From assembly GCF_000496835.1 (NCBI RefSeq), contig NZ_KI543238.1:338229-402228 (forward strand): 64,000 nucleotides of DNA, in the 5' to 3' direction. Of the stretch, positions 43,024 to 52,157 are shown piece by piece (position 1 is the first letter of the stretch; every line of letters begins with the position of its first letter). This DNA is from Thalassobacillus devorans MSP14. GTDB taxonomy: Bacteria; Bacillota; Bacilli; Bacillales; Halobacillaceae. The notes beneath the pieces were generated by a model that saw only the letters and a list, made by a program, of their open reading frames with translations, had not been told where the DNA came from and did no database searches. The position numbers were made by a program, and so were the translations under genes.

Positions 43024-43055
43024 GAAAAAAGGACAGGGAGCAAGCCCCCTGTCCT
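43024..43055 (-). terminator. Terminator of the yflJ-like gene
   Basis: AGGACAGGG / CCCTGTCCT with a short loop and six T on the minus strand. Confidence 0.88.
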
Positions 43056-43064
43056 AGTATAAAC

Positions 43065-43196
43065 TTAATCTTCTTTTTCGGCTAATAGGTTTGCAAGAAT
43101 GTGCTTTTTATACTTTTCTACTTTTCTTCCTTGAATCGTATTTACACCATGTTCTTTCAATTTTTCTACGTACCAGCCTTTGCTTCCTACGTGCAT
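43065..43196 (-). CDS. yflJ: YflJ-like DUF2639 small protein
   Basis: Encodes 43 residues starting MHVGSKGWYVEKLKEHGVNT and ending ANLLAEKED, matching the DUF2639 family (B. subtilis YflJ) over its length. ATG 43196 is used because AAAGG lies nine bases upstream and the family begins there; the frame stays open further upstream without homology. Function unknown. In B. subtilis yflJ neighbours yflK (MOSC protein), and a MOSC gene lies 0.9 kb away here. Confidence 0.85.
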   Translation of the reverse strand: MHVGSKGWYVEKLKEHGVNTIQGRKVEKYKKHILANLLAEKED

Positions 43197-43375
43197 CCCT
43201 ATCATCCTTTCTGAGTATTTTTTCATGTGCTTTGAATGCGTGTGCCATTGTAACATCTGAGATATAAGAACGAAAGAGGAATCAGGAAATTCGTCATATA
43301 TTTCAATAGGTAGTCTAATAAGTATTGCTGGATGTATAATGGAAGAAACCGATTGTTTTAGAAAAGGAGTATATC

Positions 43376-44122
43376 ATGACGGAATATTTAAAACACCAGG
43401 AAATAATCGATAAATGCGAGCGGCTGAATAACAATTACGAAGTTGATCCAGTATTTTTCGATAACATCATAGATGAACTGCTTGATAGTGAAATGGATAC
43501 ACAAACTGTTATCCTGAATGGTTTCAAACGCCTTTTGAGCGAAGTCGATCATGAAATAGGACGGATGGAAGACTATGCCGGCATGAAGGCCAGCTGTTTC
43601 AAAGGTTGTGCCTTTTGCTGCTATTTCCCGATTATCATTACGAAAATGGAAGCAAAAATGATGCTGAAGGAAATCGAGCAGTTTCCAGCAGAGAGGAAAG
43701 AAAAAATCTATCAGCACTGGAATTCCTATTTTGATGAACATGCAGTGAAGCTGGATACAGCATTGAATATGGAACTGCAGGCAGACGATACAAAGTTGAA
43801 TTACAAACGTTTGGACTTACCTTGCCCGATGCTGGATCCGGAAACAAAAACATGTATGGCTTATGAAATTCGTCCGATTCCTTGCCGTACCTATCTGAAT
43901 TATGCTAATCCGAAAGTCTGTGCGGAGAATCATATGCCTGATGAACCGTTCAGCTATGAATTTTTATATGAATATTATATGGGCGCATTAAACGAAATCA
44001 TGCAGGCTTTATATGAAAATGGAGAAGAGCTGTTCGTCGATTATCCAAGTGATGTATGGAGTTATGATTATTTGCCTGCCTGGATTAAGCGAAGGAGTGA
44101 GGTAGAGATTGACACATTTTAA
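43376..44122 (+). CDS. YkgJ-family cysteine-cluster protein
   Basis: Encodes 248 residues. The metal-binding Cys set is spread as ASCFKGCAFCCYFP (about residues 73-86), DLPCPMLDPETKTCMAYEIR and IPCRTYLNY, followed by CAENH, the pattern of the YkgJ (UPF0153) family thought to bind zinc or an iron-sulfur cluster. The N-terminal 65 residues are helical and less conserved. Function is unknown. The MOSC gene overlaps its end by 14 bases, so the two are translated together. MOSC proteins handle sulfur carriers, which fits a metal/sulfur role only loosely. Confidence 0.82.
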   Translation: MTEYLKHQEIIDKCERLNNNYEVDPVFFDNIIDELLDSEMDTQTVILNGFKRLLSEVDHEIGRMEDYAGMKASCFKGCAFCCYFPIIITKMEAKMMLKEIEQFPAERKEKIYQHWNSYFDEHAVKLDTALNMELQADDTKLNYKRLDLPCPMLDPETKTCMAYEIRPIPCRTYLNYANPKVCAENHMPDEPFSYEFLYEYYMGALNEIMQALYENGEELFVDYPSDVWSYDYLPAWIKRRSEVEIDTF

Positions 44123-44747
44123 TGTGGAAGCGATCAGTGTCGGGAAACCTGTCATTTTAAAGACGGATAAGGGTCCTTTGAAAACAGCGATCCAAAAACA
44201 GAGAGTTGAGGAACCGATTCGGTTAAGTAGACTTAACTTCACGGGGGATTACCAGGCGGATCAAAAACACCATGGTGGTCCTGACAAAGCCGTATGCTTA
44301 TATCCTGCTCAGCACTATCGTCACTGGGAAGAGGAGTACCAGCGTGAATTCCCTTATCCATCATTTGGAGAAAATATAACGGTTAATGGAGTGGACGAAC
44401 GGGAAACAGCTATAGGAGATCAATTCATATTAGGTGAGACGGAACTCGAAGTAACAGAACCCAGGAAGCCCTGTTATATCATTGCCAGGAAACACGGACT
44501 CTTAGATTTTCCAGAGAAAATGATCGATAAAGGACTGTCAGGGCTTTACTTACGTGTGATTAAGGAAGGGATTGTATCTCCAAAAGACAAGTTGATACTA
44601 AAACATAAGGATCCCCGCCAAGTAACCATAGACGATGTAAATGATGTTTTTTTCCGTGATAAAAATAATAAAGCGAAAGTTTCACGAATATTAGAAGTCC
44701 CTGCCTTAGCTGCAGGTGTAAGAGCCTCTTTACAGAAGAAATTGTAA
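44109..44747 (+). CDS. yflK: MOSC domain protein (YiiM/YflK type)
   Basis: Encodes 212 residues from a TTG with GGAGTGAGG upstream. The MOSC domain shows FTGDYQADQKHHGGPDKAVCLYP (split to its parts: DYQADQKHHGGPDKA), FGENITVNG and the conserved Cys in EPRKPCYIIARKHG. A C-terminal 3-alpha domain follows. Relatives such as YiiM bind molybdenum cofactor and reduce N-hydroxylated purines; YflK is the B. subtilis counterpart. The gene overlaps the YkgJ-type gene by 14 bases. Confidence 0.87.
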   Translation: MTHFNVEAISVGKPVILKTDKGPLKTAIQKQRVEEPIRLSRLNFTGDYQADQKHHGGPDKAVCLYPAQHYRHWEEEYQREFPYPSFGENITVNGVDERETAIGDQFILGETELEVTEPRKPCYIIARKHGLLDFPEKMIDKGLSGLYLRVIKEGIVSPKDKLILKHKDPRQVTIDDVNDVFFRDKNNKAKVSRILEVPALAAGVRASLQKKL

Positions 44748-44777
44748 CAGAATAGTAATATAACGTAACAAAAAAGT

Positions 44778-44808
44778 GCCGTTTTGACGTCTGTCAACGG
44801 CTTTTTTT
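44778..44808 (+). terminator. Terminator after the MOSC gene
   Basis: GCCGTTTTGAC / GTCAACGGC followed by seven T. Confidence 0.85.
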
Positions 44809-45003
44809 ATGAAAAATCTAGCAACCTATTTGATTTTTTCCAGTTTGTTTTTTGTATAATCTAGTTCAATTTCCTTATTTGAAAGGTTTTATGTAATGAT
44901 AGCGCTTTCTTTGTTAGTCAATGGAAAACCTTGGTGCCTATGTTACAGAAAAGCGATGCTATGATGATATTGTACAAAAAACACCAAAGGAGAGGATTAA
45001 CGC

Positions 45004-45774
45004 ATGTTTAAGAAAGTAAGTACTGCATTCGCATTATCAACAGCATTGCTTCTAGGTGGTGCTTTTACAGCAGACGCACACGCTGGAGGCGAGCAACAAG
45101 CACCTTCTATTAAAGCATTCTATAAAATACAATCCTATGGAGGTTCATTCTCCCAGGATGATGTAAATAAATGGCTACAGGATATTCTGAAAAACTATAA
45201 TGTACAGTGGAATCAAGTAGAAGCTCCACAACAAGAGCAACCTAAGCAAGAAGAGCCAAAACAAGAGCAGCCAGCTAAAAAAGAGCAGGCACCTGCTCCA
45301 GCACCAGAGAAACAGGAAGCTCCAGCACCACAACCTGCTCCAGAGCAAACACAACAAGCTCCAGCTGAACAACCAGCTGCTGAGCAGAACAGCCAGTTGA
45401 ATCAATTCGAACAGCAAGTAGTAGAATTGACTAACCAGGAACGTCAAAAGCAAGGTCTTGCACCGCTTAAAGCTGATGCAGAACTAAGCAAGGTAGCACG
45501 TGATAAGTCCCAGGATATGGCATCTAACGGGTATTTTTCTCATAACAGTCCGAATTACGGTTCTCCATTTGATATGATGAAATCTTATGGCATCGACTAC
45601 CGTACAGCTGGGGAAAACATTGCTAAAGGACAACGCAGCCCGCAGGAAGTTGTCAATGCGTGGATGAACAGTGAAGGACACCGTAAAAACATCATGAACC
45701 CTGACTTCACTCACATCGGCGTAGGCTATGTTGAGAATGGCAATGTATGGACACAAATGTTCATCGGAAAATAA
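45004..45774 (+). CDS. Secreted CAP-domain protein (YkwD-like)
   Basis: Encodes 256 residues. Signal peptide (VSTAFALSTALLLGGAF) cut near ADAHAG. Residues about 28-70 resemble a small peptidoglycan-binding or SafA-like segment (IKAFYKIQSYGGSFSQDDVN). A Gln/Glu/Pro/Ala-rich low-complexity linker follows (about 75-135). The C-terminal CAP/SCP domain (about 140-255) shows LTNQERQKQGLAPLKADAEL, GYFSHNSP, GENIAKGQ and WMNSEGHRKNIMNPDFTHIG. Proteins like this (YkwD, YlbC) occur in Bacillus spores and secretomes; activity is unclear. Start ATG follows AAAGGAGAGG. Confidence 0.9.
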   Translation: MFKKVSTAFALSTALLLGGAFTADAHAGGEQQAPSIKAFYKIQSYGGSFSQDDVNKWLQDILKNYNVQWNQVEAPQQEQPKQEEPKQEQPAKKEQAPAPAPEKQEAPAPQPAPEQTQQAPAEQPAAEQNSQLNQFEQQVVELTNQERQKQGLAPLKADAELSKVARDKSQDMASNGYFSHNSPNYGSPFDMMKSYGIDYRTAGENIAKGQRSPQEVVNAWMNSEGHRKNIMNPDFTHIGVGYVENGNVWTQMFIGK

Positions 45775-45784
45775 TAGTACAACC

Positions 45785-45814
45785 AAGAGCCTGGCCAACG
45801 CCAGGCTCTTTTTT
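45785..45814 (+). terminator. Terminator of the CAP protein gene
   Basis: AAGAGCCTGG / CCAGGCTCTT with a short loop and T run. Confidence 0.9.
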
Positions 45815-45910
45815 GAGTTCATTTTTTACTAGGGAGACTTATTCAACAATATGACCGGATTATGGAAGACTTGGTTTCAAGATAAGGGGTTCTTTATCAT
45901 AAAAGCGTCA

Positions 45911-46032
45911 GGGGTGGTTTGGAAACTACTCGCTTTCCTGCGGGGGACCTGGCGAGCTTCCTCGGGCTATCGCCCTGTGGGATCTCGCCTCGATCCTTCT
46001 CCCGCGGGAGTCTCGCAGTTTCCCAACCACCC
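45911..46032. repeat. Palindromic unit type B, empty of insertion
   Basis: 122 bases with terminal inverted repeats GGGTGGTTTGGAAACT / AGTTTCCCAACCACCC and core CTCGCTTTCCTGCGGGGGAC. The CTTTCC here is present once, which defines the empty site for the inserts at 5945-6068 and 59619-59743. Confidence 0.8.
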
Positions 46033-46187
46033 ATCCGAAGGATGGGCGTGACGAACCCCTGCGATAGATGAAGATGTCTTCCACAACTCATATGTAATCA
46101 TGGCGCAGGTTATAAGCACGTTTTTATGAGGAACTCCATCAATAGTTGTACGGCATACCAATGTTTCCGTTAGTCTTACAAATGCAA

Positions 46188-46306
46188 GGAGGGCCGGGAA
46201 ATTGCGAGACTCCAATGGGAGGATAGGACATGGTGAGATCCCGCAAGGCGGAGCCTGAGGAAGCTCACCGTCCGCCCATGGAAAGCGAGTGATTTCCCGG
46301 CCCTCC
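46188..46306. repeat. Palindromic unit type A
   Basis: 119 bases bounded by GGAGGGCCGGGAAAT and ATTTCCCGGCCCTCC, the inverted partner of 5587-5703. Confidence 0.8.
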
Positions 46307-46467
46307 AGAGATTATCTACCGTAACGGAAACAGTTTCTCTCGAAACTGAGTCTTCAGGTATTGGGAGCTTATCTGTAAAACCAAAAAGCAGAGCCTTCTT
46401 CTAAATTAAGCACAAAAATCATGCTATACTATATACATAGATTTCCTTTTGAAAAGGAGGAAACCGT

Positions 46468-46839
46468 ATGGACTTCACTTCGATTGTAGAAGAAAAAATC
46501 AAGCAATCAATCCGTAATGGAGACTTTGACAATTTGCCTGGTAAAGGGAAGCCATTGCCAAAGGACGACATGGATCATGTACCAGCCGATCTCCGAAACA
46601 GTTATAAGATTCTAAAAAACGCCAATATGATTCCGGAAGAGATGCAGCTGAAAAAAGAGATAGTCTCCTTAGAAGAATTGATTGACTGCTGTCGCAATCC
46701 GGAAGAAAAAGAAATCTATAAACAGCGGCTGAGTGAAAAGCAACTTCGTTTCCAATTGATGATGGAACAGAGAAAAATTAAGAGTTCCGGTGCATTTAAC
46801 CGTTACCGGAGTCAAATCAATAAGAGGATGGGCTTTTAG
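46468..46839 (+). CDS. DUF1992 (DnaJ-associated) family protein
   Basis: Encodes 123 residues; ATG follows AAAAGGAGG. The N-terminal signature VEEKIKQSIRNGDFDNLPGK and GKPLPKDD, then LRNSYKILKNANMIPEEMQL, match DUF1992, which occurs alone or next to J-domains. The rest is a charged helical tail. Function unknown. It is followed by the TetR-controlled ABC operon, which has its own promoter. Confidence 0.88.
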   Translation: MDFTSIVEEKIKQSIRNGDFDNLPGKGKPLPKDDMDHVPADLRNSYKILKNANMIPEEMQLKKEIVSLEELIDCCRNPEEKEIYKQRLSEKQLRFQLMMEQRKIKSSGAFNRYRSQINKRMGF

Positions 46840-46868
46840 GTCTGACCTCTTTTTTTAAGAATTTGGAA

Positions 46869-46930
46869 TGAGTAAGTGCTCACTTTACATATTATTTAAA
46901 AAAACTATGCTAAAAGTGAGTAACCACTCA
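46869..46930 (+). promoter_or_regulatory. Promoter and paired TetR operators of the ABC exporter operon
   Basis: Two near-identical palindromes, TGAGT-AAGT-GCTCA (46869-46882) and TGAGT-AACC-ACTCA (46917-46930), flank a promoter TTTACA ... TATGCT (about 46885-46912). The downstream one sits just past the -10 region. The operon encodes a TetR protein at 48731, so self-repression is likely. Confidence 0.65.
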
Positions 46931-46958
46931 TTTATGGTTATAGAAAGGGAGTGCTTTT

Positions 46959-47681
46959 ATGGCAACGGTAATCGAGCTGGATCATATCGCTCATTCTTTT
47001 GGAAGTGAATCAGTTATCAAGGGTATAAATATGACAGTTGATAAAGGGGAAATATTTGGTTTGCTTGGTCCTTCCGGAGCGGGAAAGACAACCCTGGTAA
47101 AAATCATCGTAGGTATTTTGAAACCATCCGAAGGAAGTGCTATTGTCCTTGGCACCCCCATGCCTTCTTTAGAACAAATGAAAAAAATAGGCTTCATGGC
47201 GCAGTCCGATGCTTTATACTCCGAACTTTCCGGGAGAGAGAACTTAGATTTTTTCGCTACTATATACGGCCTTTCTAAATTACAACGTAAGCAAAGGATT
47301 CAGGAGGTTTTGCAAGTAGTTGATCTGACATCTGAGATTGATAAGCCGGTAGAAAAGTTTTCAGGGGGAATGAAAAGGAGGTTGTCCCTAGCTGCTTCTA
47401 TCCTCCACCAGCCTGAAGTATTAATACTGGATGAACCTACGGTTGGTATAGATCCTGTGCTCCGTCAATCGATATGGGAAGAGTTGAACGTTTTGAAAGA
47501 AAAAGGTGCGACTATCATATTGACCACTCACGTAATGGATGAAGCTGAAAAATGTGATCGTCTTGCCTTATTACGAGATGGATATGTGATCGCCCAGGGC
47601 ACACCGAAGTCTTTGAAACAAGGAATAGGTGTTACCACTATTGAAGAGGCATTTCTTCACTATGGTGGTGCCGTGCAATGA
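46959..47681 (+). CDS. ABC transporter ATP-binding protein (drug/lipid exporter type)
   Basis: Encodes 240 residues. Walker A GPSGAGKTT (about 37-45), Q-loop FMAQSDALYSELSGRENL, signature FSGGMKRRLSLA, Walker B VLILDEPTVGID and switch LTTHVMDEAEKCDRL place it in the DrrA/CcmA-like exporter group. ATG follows AAAGGGAG. It overlaps the permease gene by four bases (ATGA), so the pair is translationally coupled. Confidence 0.93.
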   Translation: MATVIELDHIAHSFGSESVIKGINMTVDKGEIFGLLGPSGAGKTTLVKIIVGILKPSEGSAIVLGTPMPSLEQMKKIGFMAQSDALYSELSGRENLDFFATIYGLSKLQRKQRIQEVLQVVDLTSEIDKPVEKFSGGMKRRLSLAASILHQPEVLILDEPTVGIDPVLRQSIWEELNVLKEKGATIILTTHVMDEAEKCDRLALLRDGYVIAQGTPKSLKQGIGVTTIEEAFLHYGGAVQ

Positions 47682-48700
47682 GAACAATGGCTATTATCAA
47701 ACGAATTTTGCGTCAACTTCGTAGAGACAAAAGAAGTATGGCTCTTATGATTGTTGCTCCGTTATTCATTTTGACTCTGATGTGGCTTGTATTAGATGGA
47801 GACACTTATGTACCGGAAATTGCGGTGGTCGACTTGCCATCATCAATTGTTAAGTCATTGGATGAGCAGGAGGCTGAGATCCGACACATACCTGAACAGG
47901 AAGCCCGGGAAAAACTCCAAAATAAAGAATTAGATGCGATGATTACATGGGAGGAATCAAAACCAGAGGTATTGCTTGAAGGAAGTGATCCCACTGCCAA
48001 CGGCGCCGTTCAGAAAGTTCTTCAGCAGGCTATGAAGGAAAAAGCAGCTAAACCTGTCCCGGAGCCTGAGTTGAAATTTCTTCATGGTTCTGAAGAGCTG
48101 AATTTATTTGATAATACCGGTCCTGTACTGATAGGGTTTTTTGTCTTCTTCTTTGTATTTATTGTGGGCGGTGTCTCATTCCTGCGTGAGCGTACACAGG
48201 GGACGCTGGAACGTTTATTGTCGACTCCCCTCAAAAGATGGGAAATCGTATTTGGCTATTTAGGAGGATTTGGACTATTTACTATCGTCCAATCCATCAT
48301 TATTGCGGCCTTTTCTATCTATGTATTGAATATGTACATGAGTGGTGAATTCTGGTATGTCATGCTGATCACATTTTTGCTGGCGATGGCAGCTTTGAGC
48401 CTCGGGACACTGCTGTCGGCATACGCAAACAATGAATTTCAGATGATGCAATTCATTCCACTTGTCATTGTCCCTCAGGTGTTCTTTTCAGGGATATTCA
48501 ACTTAGAAACGATGGAACCTTGGCTGAGGGCAATTGGTAAAGTGATGCCTTTGACTTATGGGGGTGAAGCGCTGAGGGATATCATGATACGTGGGAAAGG
48601 GTTTGCTGTATTTTCAAATGAGGTCTATATCCTCATCGGTTTCACTATTCTCTTCATAACCCTGAACATATTGGCATTGAAGCGTCATCGAACGCTATAA
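47678..48700 (+). CDS. ABC-2 type permease
   Basis: Encodes 340 residues. One N-terminal membrane segment (ALMIVAPLFILTLMWLVL), a soluble loop of about 120 residues, and then five hydrophobic segments including FVFFFVFIVGGVSFLRERTQGTLERLL, the ABC-2 signature, and PLTYGGEALRDIMIRG. It should form an exporter with the preceding ATPase. A TetR gene is next, 30 bases on, suggesting drug or envelope-stress-induced expression; the substrate is unknown. Confidence 0.92.
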   Translation: MRTMAIIKRILRQLRRDKRSMALMIVAPLFILTLMWLVLDGDTYVPEIAVVDLPSSIVKSLDEQEAEIRHIPEQEAREKLQNKELDAMITWEESKPEVLLEGSDPTANGAVQKVLQQAMKEKAAKPVPEPELKFLHGSEELNLFDNTGPVLIGFFVFFFVFIVGGVSFLRERTQGTLERLLSTPLKRWEIVFGYLGGFGLFTIVQSIIIAAFSIYVLNMYMSGEFWYVMLITFLLAMAALSLGTLLSAYANNEFQMMQFIPLVIVPQVFFSGIFNLETMEPWLRAIGKVMPLTYGGEALRDIMIRGKGFAVFSNEVYILIGFTILFITLNILALKRHRTL

Positions 48701-48730
48701 TGAAAAGTAACTAGAGGGGGACAGACAGCG

Positions 48731-49399
48731 ATGAATGCAAAAGACTACTTGGAGCAATTGGTAAAAGTGGGAGAAAAAGAAGATGAGCTGACCCCGAAAC
48801 AAGCGAAGATACTTGAAACTGCAATCGAAATTTTTGCGGAAAAAGGCTATGCTTCTACGTCGACGAGTGAAATCGCTAAAAAAGCTGGTGTAGCTGAAGG
48901 GACCATTTTCCGCCATTTCAAAACCAAGAAAGAACTGCTATTTTCAATAGTGAGCCCTGTAATCACAAAATTTGCGGTCCCATTCTTTGCCACACACTTT
49001 GTCAATCAAGTATTCCAGGAAAAAACTCCTGATTACGAACAGCTGTTGCGAAAATTAATTATGAACCGCTTTGAATTTGTAAAGAATAATATTCCGTTAC
49101 TGAAAATTCTGCTTCAGGAAATGGCCTTCCATCCAGAAATCCAGCAATCATTCCAGGAAGTGTTCCGGCGTGAAGTTTTCCCGAAGTTTGATGAAGCGGT
49201 CAAATATTATCAGAAGAATGGCAAGTTGATTGCATATCCATCAGGGACTATCATCAGGTTTACCATGACTACGATTATTGGTTTTTTAATCACAAGGTTT
49301 ATAGTTATGCCTGATGAGGGTTGGAAGGATGACGAGGAAATTGATCGAACGATCCACTTTTTGATGTATGGGTTATCGATAGAAAAGAGTAAAGATTAA
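48731..49399 (+). CDS. TetR/AcrR family transcriptional regulator
   Basis: Encodes 222 residues. The helix-turn-helix (about 25-70) reads [20 protein letters not shown] and [16 protein letters not shown]. The C-terminal domain is helical. ATG follows GAGGGGGAC. It closes the ABC exporter operon and probably binds the TGAGT-N4-ACTCA sites at 46869-46930. Confidence 0.92.
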   Translation: MNAKDYLEQLVKVGEKEDELTPKQAKILETAIEIFAEKGYASTSTSEIAKKAGVAEGTIFRHFKTKKELLFSIVSPVITKFAVPFFATHFVNQVFQEKTPDYEQLLRKLIMNRFEFVKNNIPLLKILLQEMAFHPEIQQSFQEVFRREVFPKFDEAVKYYQKNGKLIAYPSGTIIRFTMTTIIGFLITRFIVMPDEGWKDDEEIDRTIHFLMYGLSIEKSKD

Positions 49400-49421
49400 T
49401 CAAGGAAAGGAGGCCGTTTAA

Positions 49422-50087
49422 ATGTGCGGACGTTATACACTGTTAGCAGAAGAGGTAGAAATCCTGAAGGAATTTGGGCTTGATCACAAGATACCGAATT
49501 ATGAACCAAGGTATAATATCGCCCCTGGCCAGAAAGTGCTTGCCATTATCCAAGATGGCAAAGAAAAACGGGCAGGCTTCCTGAAATGGGGATTGGTGCC
49601 ATTTTGGGCGAAGGATCCGAAAATCGGCTATAAGATGATCAATGCGCGTAGCGAAACAGCACATGAAAAGCCCAGTTTCAAGCAGTTGATGACTAAAAAG
49701 CGATGCTTGATTGTAGCGGACAGTTTTTATGAATGGCAGCGTACCGATGAGGGCAAGCAGGCAAAGCGGATTTCCCCGAAGGACAGAAAATTGTTCGCCT
49801 TTGCGGGCTTATGGGATAAGTGGGGAAAAGATGAAGAGGAAATGTTCACGTGCACTATTTTGACTAAGGAAGCAAACGAGTTCATGTCACCTATTCATGA
49901 CCGGATGCCGGTTATCCTCCCGCGTGACAAACAGGATGAATGGATTGAGCCGGTGAAATGGGGAGCAGATGAGGCTGCGGGTTTTATCCGTATGCTTCTT
50001 ACAGATGAGCTGGACGCTTATGATGTCAGTGATATTGTCAACTCACCTAAGAATGAAGGTCCTGAATGTATCAAGCCGATTGCTTAA
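49422..50087 (+). CDS. SRAP domain protein (YedK/HMCES family)
   Basis: Encodes 221 residues starting MCGRYTL, where the free Cys2 after Met removal crosslinks to abasic sites in single-stranded DNA. Other family residues: YNIAPGQ, GLVPFWAKD, MINARSETAHEKPSFK, CLIVADSFYEWQ and the His in MSPIHDRMPVIL. It protects abasic lesions during replication. ATG follows AAAGGAGG. It lies 22 bases after the TetR gene, perhaps by read-through. Confidence 0.94.
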   Translation: MCGRYTLLAEEVEILKEFGLDHKIPNYEPRYNIAPGQKVLAIIQDGKEKRAGFLKWGLVPFWAKDPKIGYKMINARSETAHEKPSFKQLMTKKRCLIVADSFYEWQRTDEGKQAKRISPKDRKLFAFAGLWDKWGKDEEEMFTCTILTKEANEFMSPIHDRMPVILPRDKQDEWIEPVKWGADEAAGFIRMLLTDELDAYDVSDIVNSPKNEGPECIKPIA

Positions 50088-50171
50088 TATGAAAAAATAA
50101 AAGAAGTTATATAGGTCTAAATCTAGATTTTGCGTAATTGAAATTAAATTATGGTGGTTATAAGACTTGTT

Positions 50172-50207
50172 AAAAGCCTCTTCCTTATTGGCAGCAGGCT
50201 TTTTTTA
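50172..50207 (+). terminator. Terminator after the SRAP gene
   Basis: AAAAGCCT / AGGCTTTT with a 16-base inner loop and T run, about 85 bases after the stop. Confidence 0.78.
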
Positions 50208-50277
50208 ATGGGTAGTATCGTTTATACTAAAGAAAAGTTTGTCGAATTATTTCGAATATTGGGTAAGGATGGTTACC

Positions 50278-52107
50278 ATGAATATTTTGGATCTGGATTC
50301 TTCAAATGATCGTAGAACATTTAATCGTTTGTTTGAAATATTAAACGAACACAGCAAAGGGGATCAAGTAAGAGAAACGATTGATGAATTAGAAATGCTG
50401 GTGCATGGTTATCTGAATAAATACCACGATCTTAAATATGCCATGGAACAGGCCCTTACAGTCACAGTTACTGATGTGGAAGGAAGAATCATTTATGCAG
50501 ATGATCAGTTTTGTGCTCTTTCCCAATATAATCGTAAGGAGTTAATCGGGAGGACCCATCGATTACTGAAAACTGACCATCACCCACCTGCTTTTTATAA
50601 AAGCTTATGGTCTGAAATATTAAACGGTAATGTATGGAATGGGGAGATATGCAACCAGAAAAAGACTGGAGAGATTTTTTGGGTGAATACAACGATTGTA
50701 CCTTTGCTGACAACAGAAAGGAATCCTCATTCCTTCATTGCTTTTTATTCAGAAATTATTACCGTACATCCAGAAGCAGAATTACTTATCAATCACATGG
50801 CTTATCACGATCCATTGACCGATTTACCCAACAGGAGAAAAGTGCAAGAGGATTTAGAAGCTAAGATTTTTCGTGTAAGAAAGCAGGAGGCGCCTCTTAC
50901 TATCTTCTTATGTGATTTGGATCGCTTCAAATATGTGAATGATGCACTGGGACATACGACTGGAGATGAGGTCATCCAGCTGATGGGGCATCGCATCTGG
51001 GAAGCCGCCAAAGGAAGTGGAGAACTGTACCGTCTTGGAGGAGATGAGTTTTTTATCATCTCAGATAAGATTACATCCAAAAAAGAGGCGCGTGAGCTCG
51101 GTAATAACATTCTGGAGCAGATCAGTAAACCGATTCGATTGAATGGGAAAGAGTTTTTCATCACCTCCAGTATTGGGGTTGCTCAGTATTCTGGTGGAAG
51201 TATGTCTGCGGGCAAAATGATAGGAAATGCTGACATTGCCATGCATTATTGTAAGTTGAATGGACGCCAGAGTTTGCGTTTTTATAATCCTTCCATGAAT
51301 GCCTATTACAATGAACTGGTTTCATTGGAAGGGGACTTACGGGAGGCTATCAGTAAAAAAGAATTAATGTTATATTACCAGCCTAAAATAGATGTTCGTT
51401 CAGGGGTGATCAGCGGAATGGAAGCTTTGGTACGTTGGAACCATCCTGAAAAAGGGTTTATTTCTCCTGCGAAATTTATACCTATTGCCGAAGAGACCGG
51501 GCTTATTATACGGTTAGGGGAGTGGGTACTGTACGAGGCTTGCCGCCAGAATCAGGAGTGGATCGAACAAGGTTATGCTCCGGAGCGTGTAGCAGTCAAT
51601 GTGGCAGCGGAAGAAATCCAGCGCCATGACTTTGCTGGTCGTGTTCAGACAGTATTAGAGAAGACAGGAATGCCTGCTGAATTCTTGGAAATTGAAATCA
51701 CCGAAAATAGTATCATGCAGAATACAGAAGCGTGCATCAGAACAATGCAGGAATTGAGAAGGTTGGGAATCGCTCTGTCGATTGATGACTTCGGAACTGG
51801 TTACTCCTCCCTGGGCTATTTACGCAAATTCCCGATCAACTACTTGAAAATCGATCAATCCTTCATCAAAGGTATAGGAACAGATCCAGGTGATGCTGAA
51901 ATTGTAAAGGCTATGATCCAGCTTGGACATACGTTTAAGCTGGAGGTGGTTGGAGAGGGTGTAGAAAAACCTGCAATCCTTGAGTTTCTAGAGCATAATG
52001 GCTGTGACCATTACCAGGGCTATCATTTCAGCAAACCACTCCCGCCAGCTGAATTTGAAAGTTTATTGACAAAAAGAAATACTTATAGTTATAAAAGGAT
52101 AAAATAA
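50278..52107 (+). CDS. PAS-GGDEF-EAL protein (cyclic-di-GMP turnover)
   Basis: Encodes 609 residues from ATG 50278 with AAGGATGG upstream. Order: N-terminal region (1-60), PAS domain (about 65-175; TVTDVEGRIIYADDQFC, TGEIFWVNTTIVPL), GGDEF domain (about 180-345) with intact GGDEF in YRLGGDEFFII, and EAL domain (about 355-605) with GMEALVRWNHP, EITENSIMQN, IDDFGTGYSSL and GVEKPAILEFL. Both catalytic motifs look complete, so it may be bifunctional. No membrane segment is evident; the PAS domain is the likely sensor. Confidence 0.93.
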   Translation: MNILDLDSSNDRRTFNRLFEILNEHSKGDQVRETIDELEMLVHGYLNKYHDLKYAMEQALTVTVTDVEGRIIYADDQFCALSQYNRKELIGRTHRLLKTDHHPPAFYKSLWSEILNGNVWNGEICNQKKTGEIFWVNTTIVPLLTTERNPHSFIAFYSEIITVHPEAELLINHMAYHDPLTDLPNRRKVQEDLEAKIFRVRKQEAPLTIFLCDLDRFKYVNDALGHTTGDEVIQLMGHRIWEAAKGSGELYRLGGDEFFIISDKITSKKEARELGNNILEQISKPIRLNGKEFFITSSIGVAQYSGGSMSAGKMIGNADIAMHYCKLNGRQSLRFYNPSMNAYYNELVSLEGDLREAISKKELMLYYQPKIDVRSGVISGMEALVRWNHPEKGFISPAKFIPIAEETGLIIRLGEWVLYEACRQNQEWIEQGYAPERVAVNVAAEEIQRHDFAGRVQTVLEKTGMPAEFLEIEITENSIMQNTEACIRTMQELRRLGIALSIDDFGTGYSSLGYLRKFPINYLKIDQSFIKGIGTDPGDAEIVKAMIQLGHTFKLEVVGEGVEKPAILEFLEHNGCDHYQGYHFSKPLPPAEFESLLTKRNTYSYKRIK

Positions 52108-52136
52108 AGCAACGCCACTAAGGCGTTGCTTTATTT
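52106..52136. terminator. Terminator between the GGDEF-EAL gene and the AGCS gene
   Basis: AAAGCAACGCC / GGCGTTGCTTT with a short loop; works on both strands between convergent genes. Confidence 0.87.
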
Positions 52137-52157
52137 AAAAATGGAACAACACTCTAA

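Larger units (their letters stand above)
45839..46369. repeat. Composite palindromic repeat module, inverted copy of 5521-6162
   Basis: This 530-base module is the reverse complement of the one at 5.5-6.2 kb: arm ATTCAACAATATGACCGGAT, unit B, a spacer with GGATGGGCGTGACGAACCCC and GAAGATGTCTTCCAC, unit A, then arm GAGTCTTCAGGTATTGGGAG. It lacks the nested 124-base insert. It lies between the CAP gene and the DUF1992 gene and codes for nothing. Confidence 0.85.

Noticed and set aside
45175-45453. Leu/Trp/Ser-rich open frame opposite the CAP-protein gene
   Set aside because: Arises from the complement of the low-complexity Gln/Pro/Ala linker; not a membrane protein.
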